Shown here: one piece after another, positions 30,821 through 43,323 of the stretch | How the letters are laid out: the number at the start of each line of letters is the position of its first letter | How positions within the stretch are numbered: position 1 is the stretch's first letter | NCBI GenBank assembly: GCA_030247855.1 | Contig: JAPDRN010000055.1 | Coordinates: forward strand, 148,412-212,411 | Source: Knufia peltigerae | Lineage: Eukaryota; Ascomycota; Eurotiomycetes; Chaetothyriales; Trichomeriaceae | Direction: 5' to 3' | DNA length: 64,000 nucleotides | Notes under the pieces: model-generated | The model's database searches: none | What the model saw: the letters and a program-made list of their open reading frames with translations, nothing else | Told to the model about the DNA's origin: nothing | Translations under genes and position numbers: made by a program

Positions 30821-33186
30821 GTCTGCGTTGTGGGCGTAGGTGTAGGATGAAGGGGGTTGAATCAGTGACTTCCTGATTGGGACTAGTGCCGTCGACAGTA
30901 CTGCCCGCTCTCGAGTCCTTACTCGCGCAGCTCCCTCGTGTGAGTTATATTTGTGAATGAGGATCCTGTTGTAGTGAGAGCCTGATACAGGGTTCTTCGA
31001 TTCGAGTACTTCCCAAACTTAGGCTACCTACTCTTTGCCGGGCTTGACGGTCTCGGGATCATCTTTATATAGCTATCTTCGACAGAGCGAAACGGGAAAT
31101 TCCCAACCCCCATGTTGCCACTTGTGCGTGCATTCTCTATTACCGCGTTATAGATCTTGGCCTTTGGAGACAAGACGCTTTCGCTTCCAGTTTGAGTATG
31201 GCGATTTTGACCATCTGTAGCCAAGACGACCGTCTTTTGTCCTGGTGTTGGGCACTCCACGCCTTGGCTACCCCAGTTCTCCAAACATCCACACATTCAT
31301 GAGCCATCTCGAAAAGCACCGGCGAATTGGTTCGCCCCTGTTGGTTGGGTCTCGCTAAATGATGGGGTATTCATTTCTGGGCATTCTGTCGTATATAGCT
31401 GGTATTGTATTCTCCCCCAGGTCATTCCCTTCGGTCTGAACTGTGGGGATTTTCCATGCTCTATATGACTTGGCGACCGCTGCTGATAGGTAGGATATGC
31501 ACACTCGAACCTGGTCATCTCAACTAGACGGCCCTTGGCAAGTGCTCGAGCAAATTCGACACTTGGAGTAGAGAGGTGAGGGACGAATTGCGAGACCCGA
31601 ATGACCCTGCGACAAGACGCGAGACGACAAGCGAGGTTTGGCACATGAGCATGTAAAAGAAGCCATGTGGGCTCTCGAAAGTACTACTCTCGGAATTCCT
31701 CCACGTTGTGAAGATTTGTGGTTTCGAGATGAGGCGGAGACTCATCTTGCCAGTAGGGGTTTACGGACAAGCACACGCAGTGAACCGAGGTGAGCCGGCG
31801 AGGGACAGAAAACGGGGAATACAGATGAAAAGGACTACATCCCGGTCTCGGAGATGCAGGGGGAATGTGCTCCCTTGCGATCATCTGTACTTGTCCATGT
31901 GGAGTACACTCTCGAAATCACAGTGTCATTGATTCTAAGAACAGGCTAAAAACGAAGTGCCCCCCCCCATTATCACCCTTTGGTACCAATATGTGTCAGA
32001 TGGCAACCGACAAAATACAAGTTAAGAGACGATCTTAAGGACAATGTGAATGACAAGCCTCAAAACACTGGCGAGCGCCGAGACACCAAAAAAGACAGTT
32101 ACAACGACTAGATTGTTCATTGCTCAGTCGTGTGCGTTTTTGCAAAGGCGTCTGCATTTTATCCATCGCCGACGAGATATTCAGGTAGATTCTCCACATT
32201 GAAGGAATGCCCTGACATTTGTAAGTGATTAGCCTACCCTGATGATGTTCGCTATATTGTCTAGCTCCATGTCATGCTGGAATGACTTTAGAAGGCCAAG
32301 AGCCAGATGAATGCGTGTACGAACTATATCTTGCAGGTTATCACAAGGGAAAGCAAGTTTTCGCTTCAGAACGACTGATCTCTGTCGAAGGCTGTTGTCT
32401 GTACTCCATTGCTCCAGCTCTTCTTGACTGCAGACTGAATTCCGCCCTGCAGTGTCACCTATATCTAAAAGGAGGTGTTGTAACACCAGAACTCGCCTTA
32501 ATCACATGTTACACATCACTCACATACTTGTCGTCGAGCTGATCGTCGTCGGGTGGCTGTCATTTCAAACAGGATCATACTACAGCCAAACACCACGTGG
32601 AATCCCGAACCGAGAATGTTGAAGGAATCGATGGGTCTGTATAGCAGTCGATGGTGTCAGGCAACCGCCTGCAAGAGCTGGTAGGCAATTGCACTGCCTG
32701 GTTCATCTGCCAATCATTTTCAACCTCGCCTAATGGGCTGCCCGGCCACGTACAAACATGACTCAAGTTTGAACGATCGACTGCATTGCTGTTTGTTTCT
32801 TTGGGAAGGTTTATAAGGACTTGAGGTCGACATCATTTTTCGATTCTTGATCGATTGTCATTCTATCCGATAAAGCACCAAATATCCCAGATAAGCAGTG
32901 TTGTGATGCTAAATGAATCAAAGTTGTTGCCTTGTCTGCCTGTAATTGATCAGACGTTCAGCCTTGTAACGATTCCGCCAGCCTTGCCGCCTTCCAGCCT
33001 CACACACCAAAATCAACCGTGACTTCAGCCTTACAGTCACGAGGTACTTGCCAACTGACGAGGTATTGAATTCCAGGAACTCTCTCATACCCCGAAACAC
33101 CCTCAGATATCTAAGTATTGACACTCTTTCAATAAATTCGCCGCCCCGGGCGTCTCAGTCTCATACTATTTCCCCCACCCAAATGC
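30821..33186. other. 2.4-kb gene-poor boundary region
   Basis: Largest gap in the window, between the accessory block and the RBR ligase. Scattered ORFs of 60-115 codons show no family motif. A C-run occurs at 31959-31967. The minus strand at 32229-32486 has an 85-codon frame with protein-like composition but no intact gene structure (see findings). Confidence 0.55.
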
Positions 33187-35277
33187 ATGGCTGGAAAGAT
33201 TTCATCTAGAATTGTTCACCGTCTTCGAACCTATTTTCGACGATCTTCCTCCGCGTTCACCATCGGTAGTAACAACACCATCACCTACCTTCAACCTTCA
33301 ACCTTCGTTACTAGTTCAGACTACCGGACGCCTGCGTCACCACACGACTGTACCGATACATTACTCCTTCTGTCGATCATGGCATATGCAGGACCTACCT
33401 CACTCATCATCGAAGACGTACCACTCGACCCCATCACTTCCTTGGGCGACATTGAGCGACATTTTACTGGCGCCGAGGGCTACATTGGAGCAAAGATTTC
33501 AAACACTCGTTTGAACAGCACCGCTAGGATCGTGCAGAACTTCGTCTTTGAATTCTCCTCAGCCGCGGACGCAGCCCAGGCCTTTCAATCACGTAGCATC
33601 ATCACAGTTGCTGACCGCGCGTATACTGTCATACCGAACGGCGGCTTTTTTGATGCCGAGCGCCATGTCGAAGACAACGTGCAGCCAAACCAGGACCAGC
33701 CCAACGCGAGTAATGTTAAGAAAGAACCCACAGATGCTCTTAAATGTAGGATCTGCATGACGGAGTTTCAGGATTCAGCCCGTGTAGTTCCGTGTCTACA
33801 GTGTAAAGCCCCGCGTTGCCATGATTGTTTGAAGGCCGATTTCAAGGCAGCCATGGAGGACATGGACAGGATGCCACTCAGATGCTGCGAAAAGGTCATT
33901 CACTTCGACACTGCCCGCGGAATTCTGTCTCCGGCCGATCTCGAAGCCTACAAGTCCAGGTTTGACGAGCTCAACACCATAAATCCTCTCTACTGTCCGG
34001 TTCCGAAATGCTCAAAGTTTCTATCTCCTAGAACATTCGATGGAAAAAGTTCCGAGGTCACCTGTCCTGCTTGCGATACCAGGGTGTGCACAAATTGCAA
34101 ACAGATTGCCAACGAAGGACACTCTTGTTCAGGGGATTTCGGGCGCGAACTTATACTTGGCATCTTCTCGTACAAGACCTGCCCAAAGTGCGGAATGGGG
34201 GTGGCAAAAATGTTCGGCTGTCCACACATAAGATGTAGGTGCGGTGCACACTGGTGCTGGGACTGTCAACGCCCTTTGTACGCTTGCTACGAGAGACCTT
34301 GTCGCACAGCCCGAGAAAACGGCAATGGTCCCCAAGATGACTCCGAGGTTGAGGCCGATACCAATCTTGATGACGACGATGAGCCCGAACCTGAGGGACC
34401 CAATGTGTCACGAGATCAAGAAGCCAATGAAGCCATCACTGATGGGGCCCATACCCGCAGAGACTTTGACTCTGTCCACAATGGCCTTGAGCAGTCTTCC
34501 GAACCGGCAGACAACCCAGGATTCGCAGCGCTACTAATAGCGATAGACATACGCGACGTTCAGTCAGACACAGCAAAGGAAGAGAGCAGTGAGCAGGGAG
34601 GAGCCCAGGACATCGCCGCCCATGTCGCCTGTGGAGATGGTGGTCCCACGACGGTTCCGGGTGGTGGTCCATCTGCAAGCGACGGCATACACCATACAGT
34701 TGTCGTCGTGGGACCAAACGGTGGTGGACGTGGCAATAACACCATCATGGCCAACGAGGCCCTCCAACCACAGACACAAGCGACCGCCGGAACGTCAAAC
34801 ACGCAGGAACCTGCATCTTCTGATGCTATATCACCGTCACTTCCCGAATTCGATGACAACGCGACTCCAGATTTGGACGACCCTGACTTGGAAGATTGGG
34901 AGGAAGACTTTGATCTCGGGAACGAGCCTCGGGACGAGCAATGGGACGTCTGGGGCTGTAGGCACCGCTTTCAAACCTTCAGCACTGCTGGGATTCCCGA
35001 TTTCTGGCTGGTCGGGGTCGATGCCCGCAAGGACGACCGAGTCGAGATCGAATGCATGTCATGTTTTAAGAAAGTGGCCGTCTTGAAGGATGATTGCGGG
35101 TCGAAGTCGGATGGTAGCAGCAGCCCCCCAGAAACTCAAGACCAGCCCGGTGTCGTCGTCCAAGTCAAAAAGTCGGGCACGTGGAAGTGCAAACTGTGTG
35201 GAGTCATCTACTGTAAGCGGTGCGTAAAGGTGGCGAAGAAGCGTATCATGCGTGAACGGATCTCTGCAGATCAGTGA
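33187..35277 (+). CDS. RBR (RING-IBR-RING) E3 ubiquitin ligase with N-terminal RRM-like domain
   Basis: Single exon, up to 696 aa. The first ATG is 33187, but the Met at residue 65 (33379, MAYAGPTSLIIEDVP) begins the first conserved domain, a beta-alpha-beta region like an RRM, and is my preferred start. RING1 starts at KCRICMTEFQDSARVVPCLQC. The IBR follows at YCPVPKCSKFLSP...CPACDTRVCTNCK. RING2 is CPKCGMGVAKMFGC followed by PHIRCRCGAHWCWDC, where the Cys after HIR is the expected catalytic cysteine that accepts ubiquitin. After an acidic low-complexity linker there is a C-terminal zinc-binding region: CRHRF, ECMSCFKK, CKLCGVIYCKRC. Role: HECT-RING-hybrid ubiquitin transfer; substrate unknown. 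Confidence 0.88.
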   Translation: MAGKISSRIVHRLRTYFRRSSSAFTIGSNNTITYLQPSTFVTSSDYRTPASPHDCTDTLLLLSIMAYAGPTSLIIEDVPLDPITSLGDIERHFTGAEGYIGAKISNTRLNSTARIVQNFVFEFSSAADAAQAFQSRSIITVADRAYTVIPNGGFFDAERHVEDNVQPNQDQPNASNVKKEPTDALKCRICMTEFQDSARVVPCLQCKAPRCHDCLKADFKAAMEDMDRMPLRCCEKVIHFDTARGILSPADLEAYKSRFDELNTINPLYCPVPKCSKFLSPRTFDGKSSEVTCPACDTRVCTNCKQIANEGHSCSGDFGRELILGIFSYKTCPKCGMGVAKMFGCPHIRCRCGAHWCWDCQRPLYACYERPCRTARENGNGPQDDSEVEADTNLDDDDEPEPEGPNVSRDQEANEAITDGAHTRRDFDSVHNGLEQSSEPADNPGFAALLIAIDIRDVQSDTAKEESSEQGGAQDIAAHVACGDGGPTTVPGGGPSASDGIHHTVVVVGPNGGGRGNNTIMANEALQPQTQATAGTSNTQEPASSDAISPSLPEFDDNATPDLDDPDLEDWEEDFDLGNEPRDEQWDVWGCRHRFQTFSTAGIPDFWLVGVDARKDDRVEIECMSCFKKVAVLKDDCGSKSDGSSSPPETQDQPGVVVQVKKSGTWKCKLCGVIYCKRCVKVAKKRIMRERISADQ

Positions 35278-36297
35278 ACTCTGGTTCTAGTGGTTGAACA
35301 GTGGACGGGAGGGAAGGAGTTTCTGGGTGAACAATCCACTCAGCTGAATGGTGTGAGCGACAGCAGAACTTGTATGGGACGATGATGAAGTTATGACAAT
35401 CAGCAAGCAAAATCAGTGTATTTTGTGCTGGGAGAATGGGGCAGTGCGTTGGTAATGCTAATGATAATATCAATGACAAATCACAAGATCAGTGTATGTA
35501 TCAATCTCGGGCGTGGACCTGACGGGATGGACACGGCGCGTTTTCTCTCTCCATCGAGCAAGGGTTTTTGATTTCAAATGATGGTGGGTGTCGGAAGCAC
35601 AAAAGTACGGGTTGGTGTGTGTTGGATCCCTTACCCAGATAAAAGATCCATGATTTATGAAAACGGGGCATGGCGTAGCGTTTGATAGAAAGACGTACTC
35701 CCTTGACACACAGTTTCACCGGGTTGAGTGGCTCCTTGTGTGGAGCGGAGACGAGGCTGTCGGCCCCTGAACCTTTTTTTTTCTTCTTCTTTTTCCACTT
35801 TGACCTACTCCGTATTAGGGTGCAAACTCGGACGGCACCGCCCTCAAACTTTACTTGCCTTTCTATATTTGTCCTCGCGTGGCTCTCGACACGTACAGTA
35901 GTAAGGAGTATTCTGGTCGATTCTTTTTTTTCGCCCCATCAACTTCGCCCCTACTGTAGGACGCAGCGCGTCGGACGACGTACGACCCATGCTGTTGCTA
36001 CCTTTGCTCAACTACCTAGGGTAAACACGAAGGGTCTCCCTTGTACGCAGTTCGTGAAAAAGTTATGTCCTATTCGTTGGACATGTGACATATCACATCT
36101 TTAAACCCCCGGTGTTGGCTGTTCCGCCAAACGCAAGATTTGTCCACCATCGTCACACCCGTAAGATCAACATCATGCTCCAGTCCATTCATTTCATTCA
36201 GGTATACACATTCTCAACATGTTGAAGCATCTTGAACGACCTAGTACACCCGACGCCATCGCTAATTTTTAAAAGTCCAAAAGGTCATCTGGTAATA
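35278..36297. other. Convergent intergenic spacer
   Basis: About 1 kb between converging genes, with a T-rich run at 35774-35795 and TACTCCGTA at 35806-35814. No gene seen; a plus ORF at 35682-36104 is low-complexity and unsupported. Confidence 0.6.
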
Positions 36298-38755
36298 TCA
36301 AAAGGTCTGCGCAGGGTTTGTCTTCTCCTGCTCCTCCCGACTCCGGCTACTCTCCTTACATCGCGTGATGGTCTCCTCGCTACCAGAGTCGTCTTCCTCG
36401 CACCTGTCACGCTGCTTCTCACTGGGATCGTATCTTTCGTTTCCCTTCTTTTCTCCATTATCTTCTTCTTTCAGTGCTTTCCGGAGGCTTTCTTCAAGCC
36501 TCTCAAATAACTTTTCCAACAACCACTCGGCCTCCTCTTTGTCACCCATCAGAGGACTCCTGTTGCCAATCCAGCTCCATTGGAACTTCTTTTGGCCTTG
36601 ACCTTGGCCTTTGTCGCTGCCCTTTCCATAAGCTGAGTCTTGTCCAGTCTGGTCTAACAGCTTCTTGCTAGCTGGATTCTTGTCATGGTGGAATGTTGGG
36701 TCTTCTAGTTCGGAGGCATGCTTGTGTGTCGTAGAGTCCCGCTCATCTTCACCTAGAAGTTTTAGAAAGTATACCCATTCATCATAAGAGTACCGCTTCG
36801 GTGTTGAAGATGTAGTATCTGCGTAGACTCTTCGGATTTGCGAGATGAGAACATGCCGAAGATGATGCTCGTCTGTCCATGTAAGCACTAACGTGGACGA
36901 CAGATGAATAAAGAACTTACTTTCTTCCCCGAACTTTCCCTCCTTATGTGCTTCGCTTTCATCAATTCGTTCGGACTGCTCAAAGTCTCTGGCCAGTTCG
37001 TCTCGATTGGCGCCATCTCTTGTGTTATCTGGCCGCTCACCACCACCAATTCGAAACAGCTTTGCCAATCCAGGGTGTAGCTCTTGAAACCCGGACTCTT
37101 CCCCGGCCTTATTCTCAACATCAAAATGAGGGGAGCCCACTTTTCCCAAAGTAGACCTATAGATACCGTGCATCAGCCGATCCTTCATGCTGCTTTCGTC
37201 GCTCGGCAGCACAGTAACCTCTCCAAGCCAGATGGTAGCATCTTTAATGGCCTTAACTACCGTATCTCCCATGTCTGATATCAAGATGGTCAAGGTCGGC
37301 ACCGCTAAAAGCGACCAAAATACGAAGAAAGGTTTGCCACTGTTACTGATCGGTTCGAAGTCGCCATAGCCGATGGTCAAAAGTGTGGTGTAGGAAAAAT
37401 ACAGCGACTCAAAATATGTCCATTGCTGGTTCTGTTCAGCCTGGAAGAATACTAATGCGCCGATACACCACTGCGTTCGTTAGCATGAGTACAAACCCTC
37501 ATCAGAAATAGGCTCTGCGACTAACCAAAAATGCGAACGCAAAAGACGAAACCCCAAGACTCATATATTTCCGTTCAGTCATCGCGCGATCCTGAACTTT
37601 TCTCATTGCTTCGAATTCGGCTGCCCTTCTGTCTTGCTCATCCATTTGATCGTCACCGGGTTTGACGGTGAGGGCCTCGGCGGTTTCTTTACCCAGTCCC
37701 ATTGTGATATGACGCTTCAGATCGATTCGTTTCCGAGTTGCCTTGTCGATCTCTCTGACCAGTCTAGCTCGAGTCTTCTCGGTTAGCCGCGCAGCCATTT
37801 TCTTTTTCCCTCTCTCGAGGATGAGTGACCTAATAGAGCCGACAACAAGACCCAGAATGATGATACCCCCCATGGCAAAAGGAAAAAGCAAGCCTCGTCC
37901 CAAATGTGTCTTGGGGGTATAATCATCACCGACTCCGATGGTAAGTGTGGTGAAATCAGCCCAATACACTGCATCTAGAAATTTCCAGCCTTCAATATGC
38001 GAGTAAACGAGAGCCCCCAAGAGCAAATACGTAAGGAATGAGATGGTCTGGAGCATCAAGGTTCGTTGAGCGACTGTGAGTTTGAATTCTCGACTGTAAT
38101 AGCCCTTGTATGCGCCATAGACGGTCACACACATGAGATATGATATTATTTGGTAAAGCCCCGCGGCAAAAATGGCGTAGTAATATGCCTGAGTTAGTGC
38201 TTGATGCTTTACTCCCGCGGCGTGGAAGTGATGGGAGGCAACGGCAACGAGGGCAATAAGCAGGATCGAAGCAACCCAGAAGCCGATGATGGTTATTGGC
38301 TGTGCAGTTTGAAAAGGTACTCGACGTGCCATGTTGAGGAGCAAGGACATATTGGCGATGAGCGCGCAGACCAAAGATACTGCATTCACAGCTATCAACC
38401 TGTTCGCTATCAATATGGTACGATGATTCGTCGGGGGAGCATACCATTTGGGATCTTTGATATCAATCCCATGTTCCTCTGTTCCACCAGGCGGGATCTT
38501 GACTCTCCAATTCTCAACGAGAGCGCAGATACTGAAGGCATTTGCCATGGGACCAAATGTACCTGCAATTAGGGGGAAGCCAGTTGACGCATACCACCAC
38601 CTCGCAGGCATCAAGAAGTTTCTCTCCTCCTCTTCCTCGTCCATATCATCCTCGCCCGGTGTCTCTTTTGGGGAAGCGACATTTTCTCTGACCTGACTGT
38701 CAGCATTGTCGATGGGTTCGTCAAGGCCAGGGTCATTCATGATTGTAGATGGCAA
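36298..38755 (-). CDS. TOK1: Two-pore outward-rectifying potassium channel (TOK type)
   Basis: Model: complement(join(36298..36872, 36921..37470, 37526..38755)), 784 aa. Pore 1 has the selectivity filter TIGVGD at about residues 272-277 and pore 2 has TIGYGD at about 442-447. Eight membrane segments are expected, six before the first pore-exit helix and two around pore 2, the arrangement unique to fungal TOK channels. The first intron (37471-37525) lies just before the segment leading to pore 2. The second (36873-36920, 48 nt, GTAAGT donor) keeps the frame if retained, adding 16 residues in the cytosolic tail. The tail is long, charged and rich in Glu/Lys. Role: K+ efflux and membrane-potential control at the plasma membrane. 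Confidence 0.92.
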
Positions 38756-40521
38756 GCGAGTGTGTAGGAAAGAAGGGATTCTGGTGTAGAGGCGTGCGCA
38801 CTCATGGAGATCTCGTCCTTTCCATGGCGGTGAGGTGGTGTTGATTCAACAAGAGCATAGTGGCTCTCCAGGTAGACTGCAAATTTCACCAGAGTCATGA
38901 ACGAGTTGCAGTCCACGGTGGTATCCCTGCAACCTGTTACGGGCATGAGTTTTGAATAGTTGGTGACGTCGGTGGCAGGTGCATAAGCTGCAAAATTGCC
39001 CCGCCAAATTCCACGCTTGTTCAGAAGCTTGGCCGACTTTAAATTTCAGTGTCCGCCTTGGTCATGTGACGAGCATTCTCCTCTCAGTGGGATGAAGAAA
39101 TCAGTTTCTGACTCCGAGGATGGGTTATATATCATGGAAAAATCGACGTCAAATTGTCCATGCCATTGAGCCTGACTGGTCTGGACAATACGTATGTGGC
39201 TAGGCAAGATTAATAGTCTTCAAGCTGGAGAGGTCAACCCCCCAGCAATAGCCAAGGAAAGTCGCCCAGGTAACGACCAAGATGCGATCTTGAACGCGCC
39301 CCAATTCTTCAAATTCAAAAGTAAAGACCATATCATTATATTCAGGAATTTGACGTGTCATTAGTCAAATGCGATTTCTCATTTTTGGACGACATGTATT
39401 TCTGTGCCTGCAGATATAGCTAAGTGAGTGCGTAGACATGGGAGTGTTAGTCCATACATGACATACTATTACCAAGTCGCGTGTGTGGAGCACCATATGT
39501 GACACGGCCGGGTTAGGGAGAGGAGATTGTGAGTTTCAACATCTGAGGAAGCGAGATCCAGAGCATGTTGTTCCGCAGCATTTCCTGTTTGACCCACGGA
39601 TCTGCCCTAAGATTGCGTAGTGATTGCCCACCAGGATCTGCGACGACGAGTACGGAGTACTTGTGAGATACGGTACGGATGATGGTTCCTCGCTGTCTTT
39701 CCACTCAAATTGGCGCCATGACCATGCCTCAGGCACCAAAACAGGATCAGATGTAAAACATACATGAGCCAGGCGGCATAAAGTCCGTAGCGCTGATGTT
39801 GGTTGGCTGTTTTCGAGATAAACGTGGACTGGGGAAGACTTTGGAGAGGAGACTAGACGAGTACTCGTACGCAAGTCTACAGTACGGAGTACTCCTGCAG
39901 AGTTAGCACGGAGGGGGAAAAGAGGACACCAGCCTAATTGAGCTTACCTAGAGGACGCCGGACCAGTGGGAAATGGTTGCTAAAGGCGCCTAAACTGCCT
40001 GTAGCCTAGGTGGAATAACCTAAGAACTAGGGCATCGTGGTAGTTACAGTACATACATACTGGTAGAGGACAGTAGTGCCCGTCTGGAAGCATCTCCACT
40101 CCTTCTCTCTCGCTCCCACCCTCAAGCGTCCTCTGTGCCCTGTTTTTCCCCTGCAACGGCTGCGCCTCGCCTCTCAACCCCCGTCAAACCACCTTCCCAG
40201 CCTCGACTTAGTGCCCCATTTCCACCTTCTATCTCGACTACAGTGTCCGGTCAGTGGTTACGTTACTTATCTCAAACACCTTCTGTACTACTCCCGTACT
40301 TTCAACCACCGTCGGCCTCATCATCATCGTCGTCGTCGTTGTCGCTGTCGGCATCCTTTCCAAGCACATCTCGAGTCTTGTTTGCAGATTGCTACTTTCA
40401 CTCGTTTCAACAACACCATCCATGCGCACCTATCTTTCGCTCCCACTTTGCGCGCCGGCGCCATCCACCTGATCCTCTCCTCCTCTGTCTACACTATCTT
40501 ACCACACTGACCGCCTGAACG
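38756..40521. promoter_or_regulatory. Divergent promoter region, TOK channel/palI
   Basis: 1.8 kb with TACGGAGTA at 39651-39659 and 39883-39891. From about 40080 to 40510 the plus strand is strongly pyrimidine-rich (CT-rich), as expected for the palI leader. No gene supported. Confidence 0.5.
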
Positions 40522-42927
40522 ATGCTTAGACCCGCTACGCCGTTGACGGTTTTGCTGTTAATATCCTTCGTCCTCCTCCTCTTGTCTGTTATCTCAACTC
40601 CCGTCGTCAAGTCGATCCCTATCGCAACCTACAAGGGTGTCAATTTTGGTGTCTTTGGTTATTGTACTACCACAGGATGTAGCGGTATACGAGTGGGCTA
40701 TACTACGGGTAATGACCAATTCTTCCGTCTCCTATACATGTTCTAAGTCTCTCTACAGATGGAGTCTTTGGTTCAGAAGGTGATGGAGACTTCAATCTGC
40801 CTGCCTCGACCAGGCACTCTTTATCCTCCCTACTCATTGTTCATCCGGTCGCCGCCTTCTGCAACTTAGTGTGTCTTGCTCTCGCCGCTGCCGCTCATTT
40901 GCATTCGCCATCACACTCTGCTCGATACCTTCTTGGCCTTCTAATCCTGCTCTTGCCTACCTTACTCGTCACTTTGTTGGCTTTCCTTGTTGATATTCTA
41001 CTTTTCGTGCCTCATTTACAATGGGGCGGGTGGATTGTTCTTGCGTCAACTATTCTAATCACGGCGTCCGGAGTGGTTACCTGTGCCATGAGGAGGACGC
41101 TGGTATCTCGCAAAGCACGGAAGAAGAGGATCGCTGAAAATGCTGAAATGAGCGGCGAGAACTTCTACAACAGGCAAGCTCAAGAATCGAAGATGCCTGC
41201 GCAGACCTTCGCTTCAGCCGAACCTACTATGCCAATGGTCAATGGAGCCCCTGGCGCAGACCGACTGCCTGCCTTTGCGACATTCGAGTCTGGGAAGCCA
41301 GACGAGGAGAGTCTGCCACTACGATCACAAGCCTTGACGAGTGACGGGACTACCCTTAGAGATGGTAACTCCGATACCTTTTATCCCCCTCCTTCAGTCC
41401 GATCGAACAGTCGGCCGCCTTTTGACGAACGGCGCGATCAATACGGGAACCCTATACCTGCTGCTGCTGGCGCAATGATGCCTCCGAGGAAATCTGGTGA
41501 AGAGCGTACGCCAGCCGGTTCTTACCGTGAAGGCTCAGTGCCCCCCCCAGGTAGCAGAGGATATGGCTCTCGCGGCAGGGGAACATTTCCTCCACGAGGC
41601 GCTTATCCACCAAGAGGAGGAGGATACGGACGTCGAGGTCCTCCTCCATCACAAGGCTACCCAGGACGGGGCGGGTTTTCTCCTGAGATGAGAGGAGGCT
41701 ACACCGGCCGTGGAAGAGGGGGATATCCTCCTGCGGCGGCCATGGGAGCCATAGGCGCAGGAATGGCAGCAGGTGCAATGATGGCGGATGGTCAGCATCG
41801 ACCACCGCCAGGCTATCCACCAAATGGAGGCGAGAGAACAACACCCCCAGACTCGTATCCGGATAGGATGGGACCCTTTGGTCCAATCGCCAGCTCGACT
41901 CCTTATATCGAGAATGCTCCGCCCAACAGGGCTGATGCCATAAGCCCATCTGTGTATACTACTGGCCCCGAAGAACAACTGGCTCCGTATGGAGCCCGAG
42001 TACAATCACCAGCACGCTCTGGTTATGGGAGCAGAGTGCAATCGCCCGTTGGGGCTCCACGACAAGCTTCTCCACCTCCAGCCATGCCAACTTTACCATC
42101 AGTTCAAGCTGCAGAATTGCCGACCAATTCAAGGTCTAACTCTAGGTCACAGAGTCAAGATCCGTAAGTCAAAGTGAAAGCCGTGAGACTCAAAGACTGA
42201 CAGGCGCAGATATATTCCTCCACGTTCGCAGTGGAACAACAACGTGTCGCATGAGGATTTTGCTCAAACAAGAACACCTGGACGATATACTTCCCCTGTT
42301 GAACTGCCTTCGACAGGCAGTCACGTGGGAGGATATAGTGGCCCACCACGGAGACCACGTGTAAATTCCGGGGGCAGTGATGTGTATTATGAAGACGTCG
42401 ACCCTCGCTTCGCTTCTGATCCCGAGACGATGCCCGCAATCCCACATAACCCAGCCACGCAGCCTCCGTCGGTGCCACCGCTTCTGACCGCAGGACAGCC
42501 TCAATATCGACCCGATTCTCTGGCACTACCACCTTCGAACTCATACGAAGATCTTCCCGGAGCTCGGTCGCCTGCCGAGAGTGAAACGAGCAATTTCACA
42601 TCGGTCAGCCAGCGCGGAATCAACCCCAACTGGCGCCCAGGTAATGGTGGTGAATTCGCATCGCTGGGACCTGCCAGAAGGCGGGAGCACCAGATGAAGC
42701 GGGACGTTCTTCTTGCTGGCAATCCCGATTTTGAGATCCCAGGAATGGGTGGAAGTGGCCGTATGTCGACAAGAGGAGGGCGAGACGGCATGAGAGGGGG
42801 CATGACGATGAGTGGAGGGCCACCTCGAATTCCTCCAGCCAGCGCTGTTGGGATGGGAGCAGACGGAAGGTATCCCATGGGCCCGCCACCGCCACCTGCA
42901 GGATCAGGAAGCATGAGAGAAATATAA
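40522..42927 (+). CDS. palI: pH-response regulator PalI/Rim9
   Basis: Model: join(40522..40708, 40759..42163, 42210..42927), 769 aa. The N-terminus is a hydrophobic signal/TM segment (PLTVLLLISFVLLLLSVIS), followed by the conserved extracellular loop GVFGYCTTTGCSGIRVGY and, after splicing, DFNLPASTRHSLSSLLIVHPVAAF. Three more membrane segments end near residue 180, giving the four-TM SUR7/PalI layout. The remaining roughly 580 residues are cytosolic, rich in Pro, Gly, Arg and Ser, with YPPRGGGYGRRG-like repeats, as in filamentous-fungal PalI proteins, which are much longer than yeast Rim9. It assists the PalH/Rim21 ambient-pH sensor at the plasma membrane. Introns are 50 and 46 nt. Confidence 0.92.
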
Positions 42928-43323
42928 TACCCCTACGACCTGACGCCAAAACTGATCATGTAGATTTTTTGTGAAAATTATGTAAAAATGATGATGATTT
43001 TTTTTTCCTTTTCCGAATGATACTAGTATATGTACAAAGGTAAATGTCTGGTGCTCCTTTTTCCCGCTTGGACTCTCTAGGATCCAGTCCAACTGTGGCA
43101 CTGAAGATGACAACTGTATTTCAGCGTGTACGGAGTAGAATCGAAACCAAGGCTACGGAGTGAATGCCAGCGTGGTGGTCGGCGTCTTTTTGTTACCTTA
43201 GCCAAGTGTTAGGTGGCTAGCTCTGCATGCACAGAGGCGAGGTCAAATCATACAGGAATTTTATGTCCAGAGTGAGAATAAACTTACTCCGTATAGAATG
43301 TACATACTCCGTGAATATATATA
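42928..43323. other. Convergent intergenic spacer rich in the TACTCCGTA motif
   Basis: Four motif copies within 185 bp: TACGGAGTA at 43129-43137, the variant TACGGAGTG at 43154-43162, TACTCCGTA at 43285-43293 and TACTCCGTG at 43305-43313. No gene seen. Confidence 0.65.

Noticed and set aside
30821..33186. Transposon or repeat in the large gap
   Set aside because: No terminal repeats, transposase or reverse-transcriptase motifs were seen by eye; only a C-run and unsupported ORFs.
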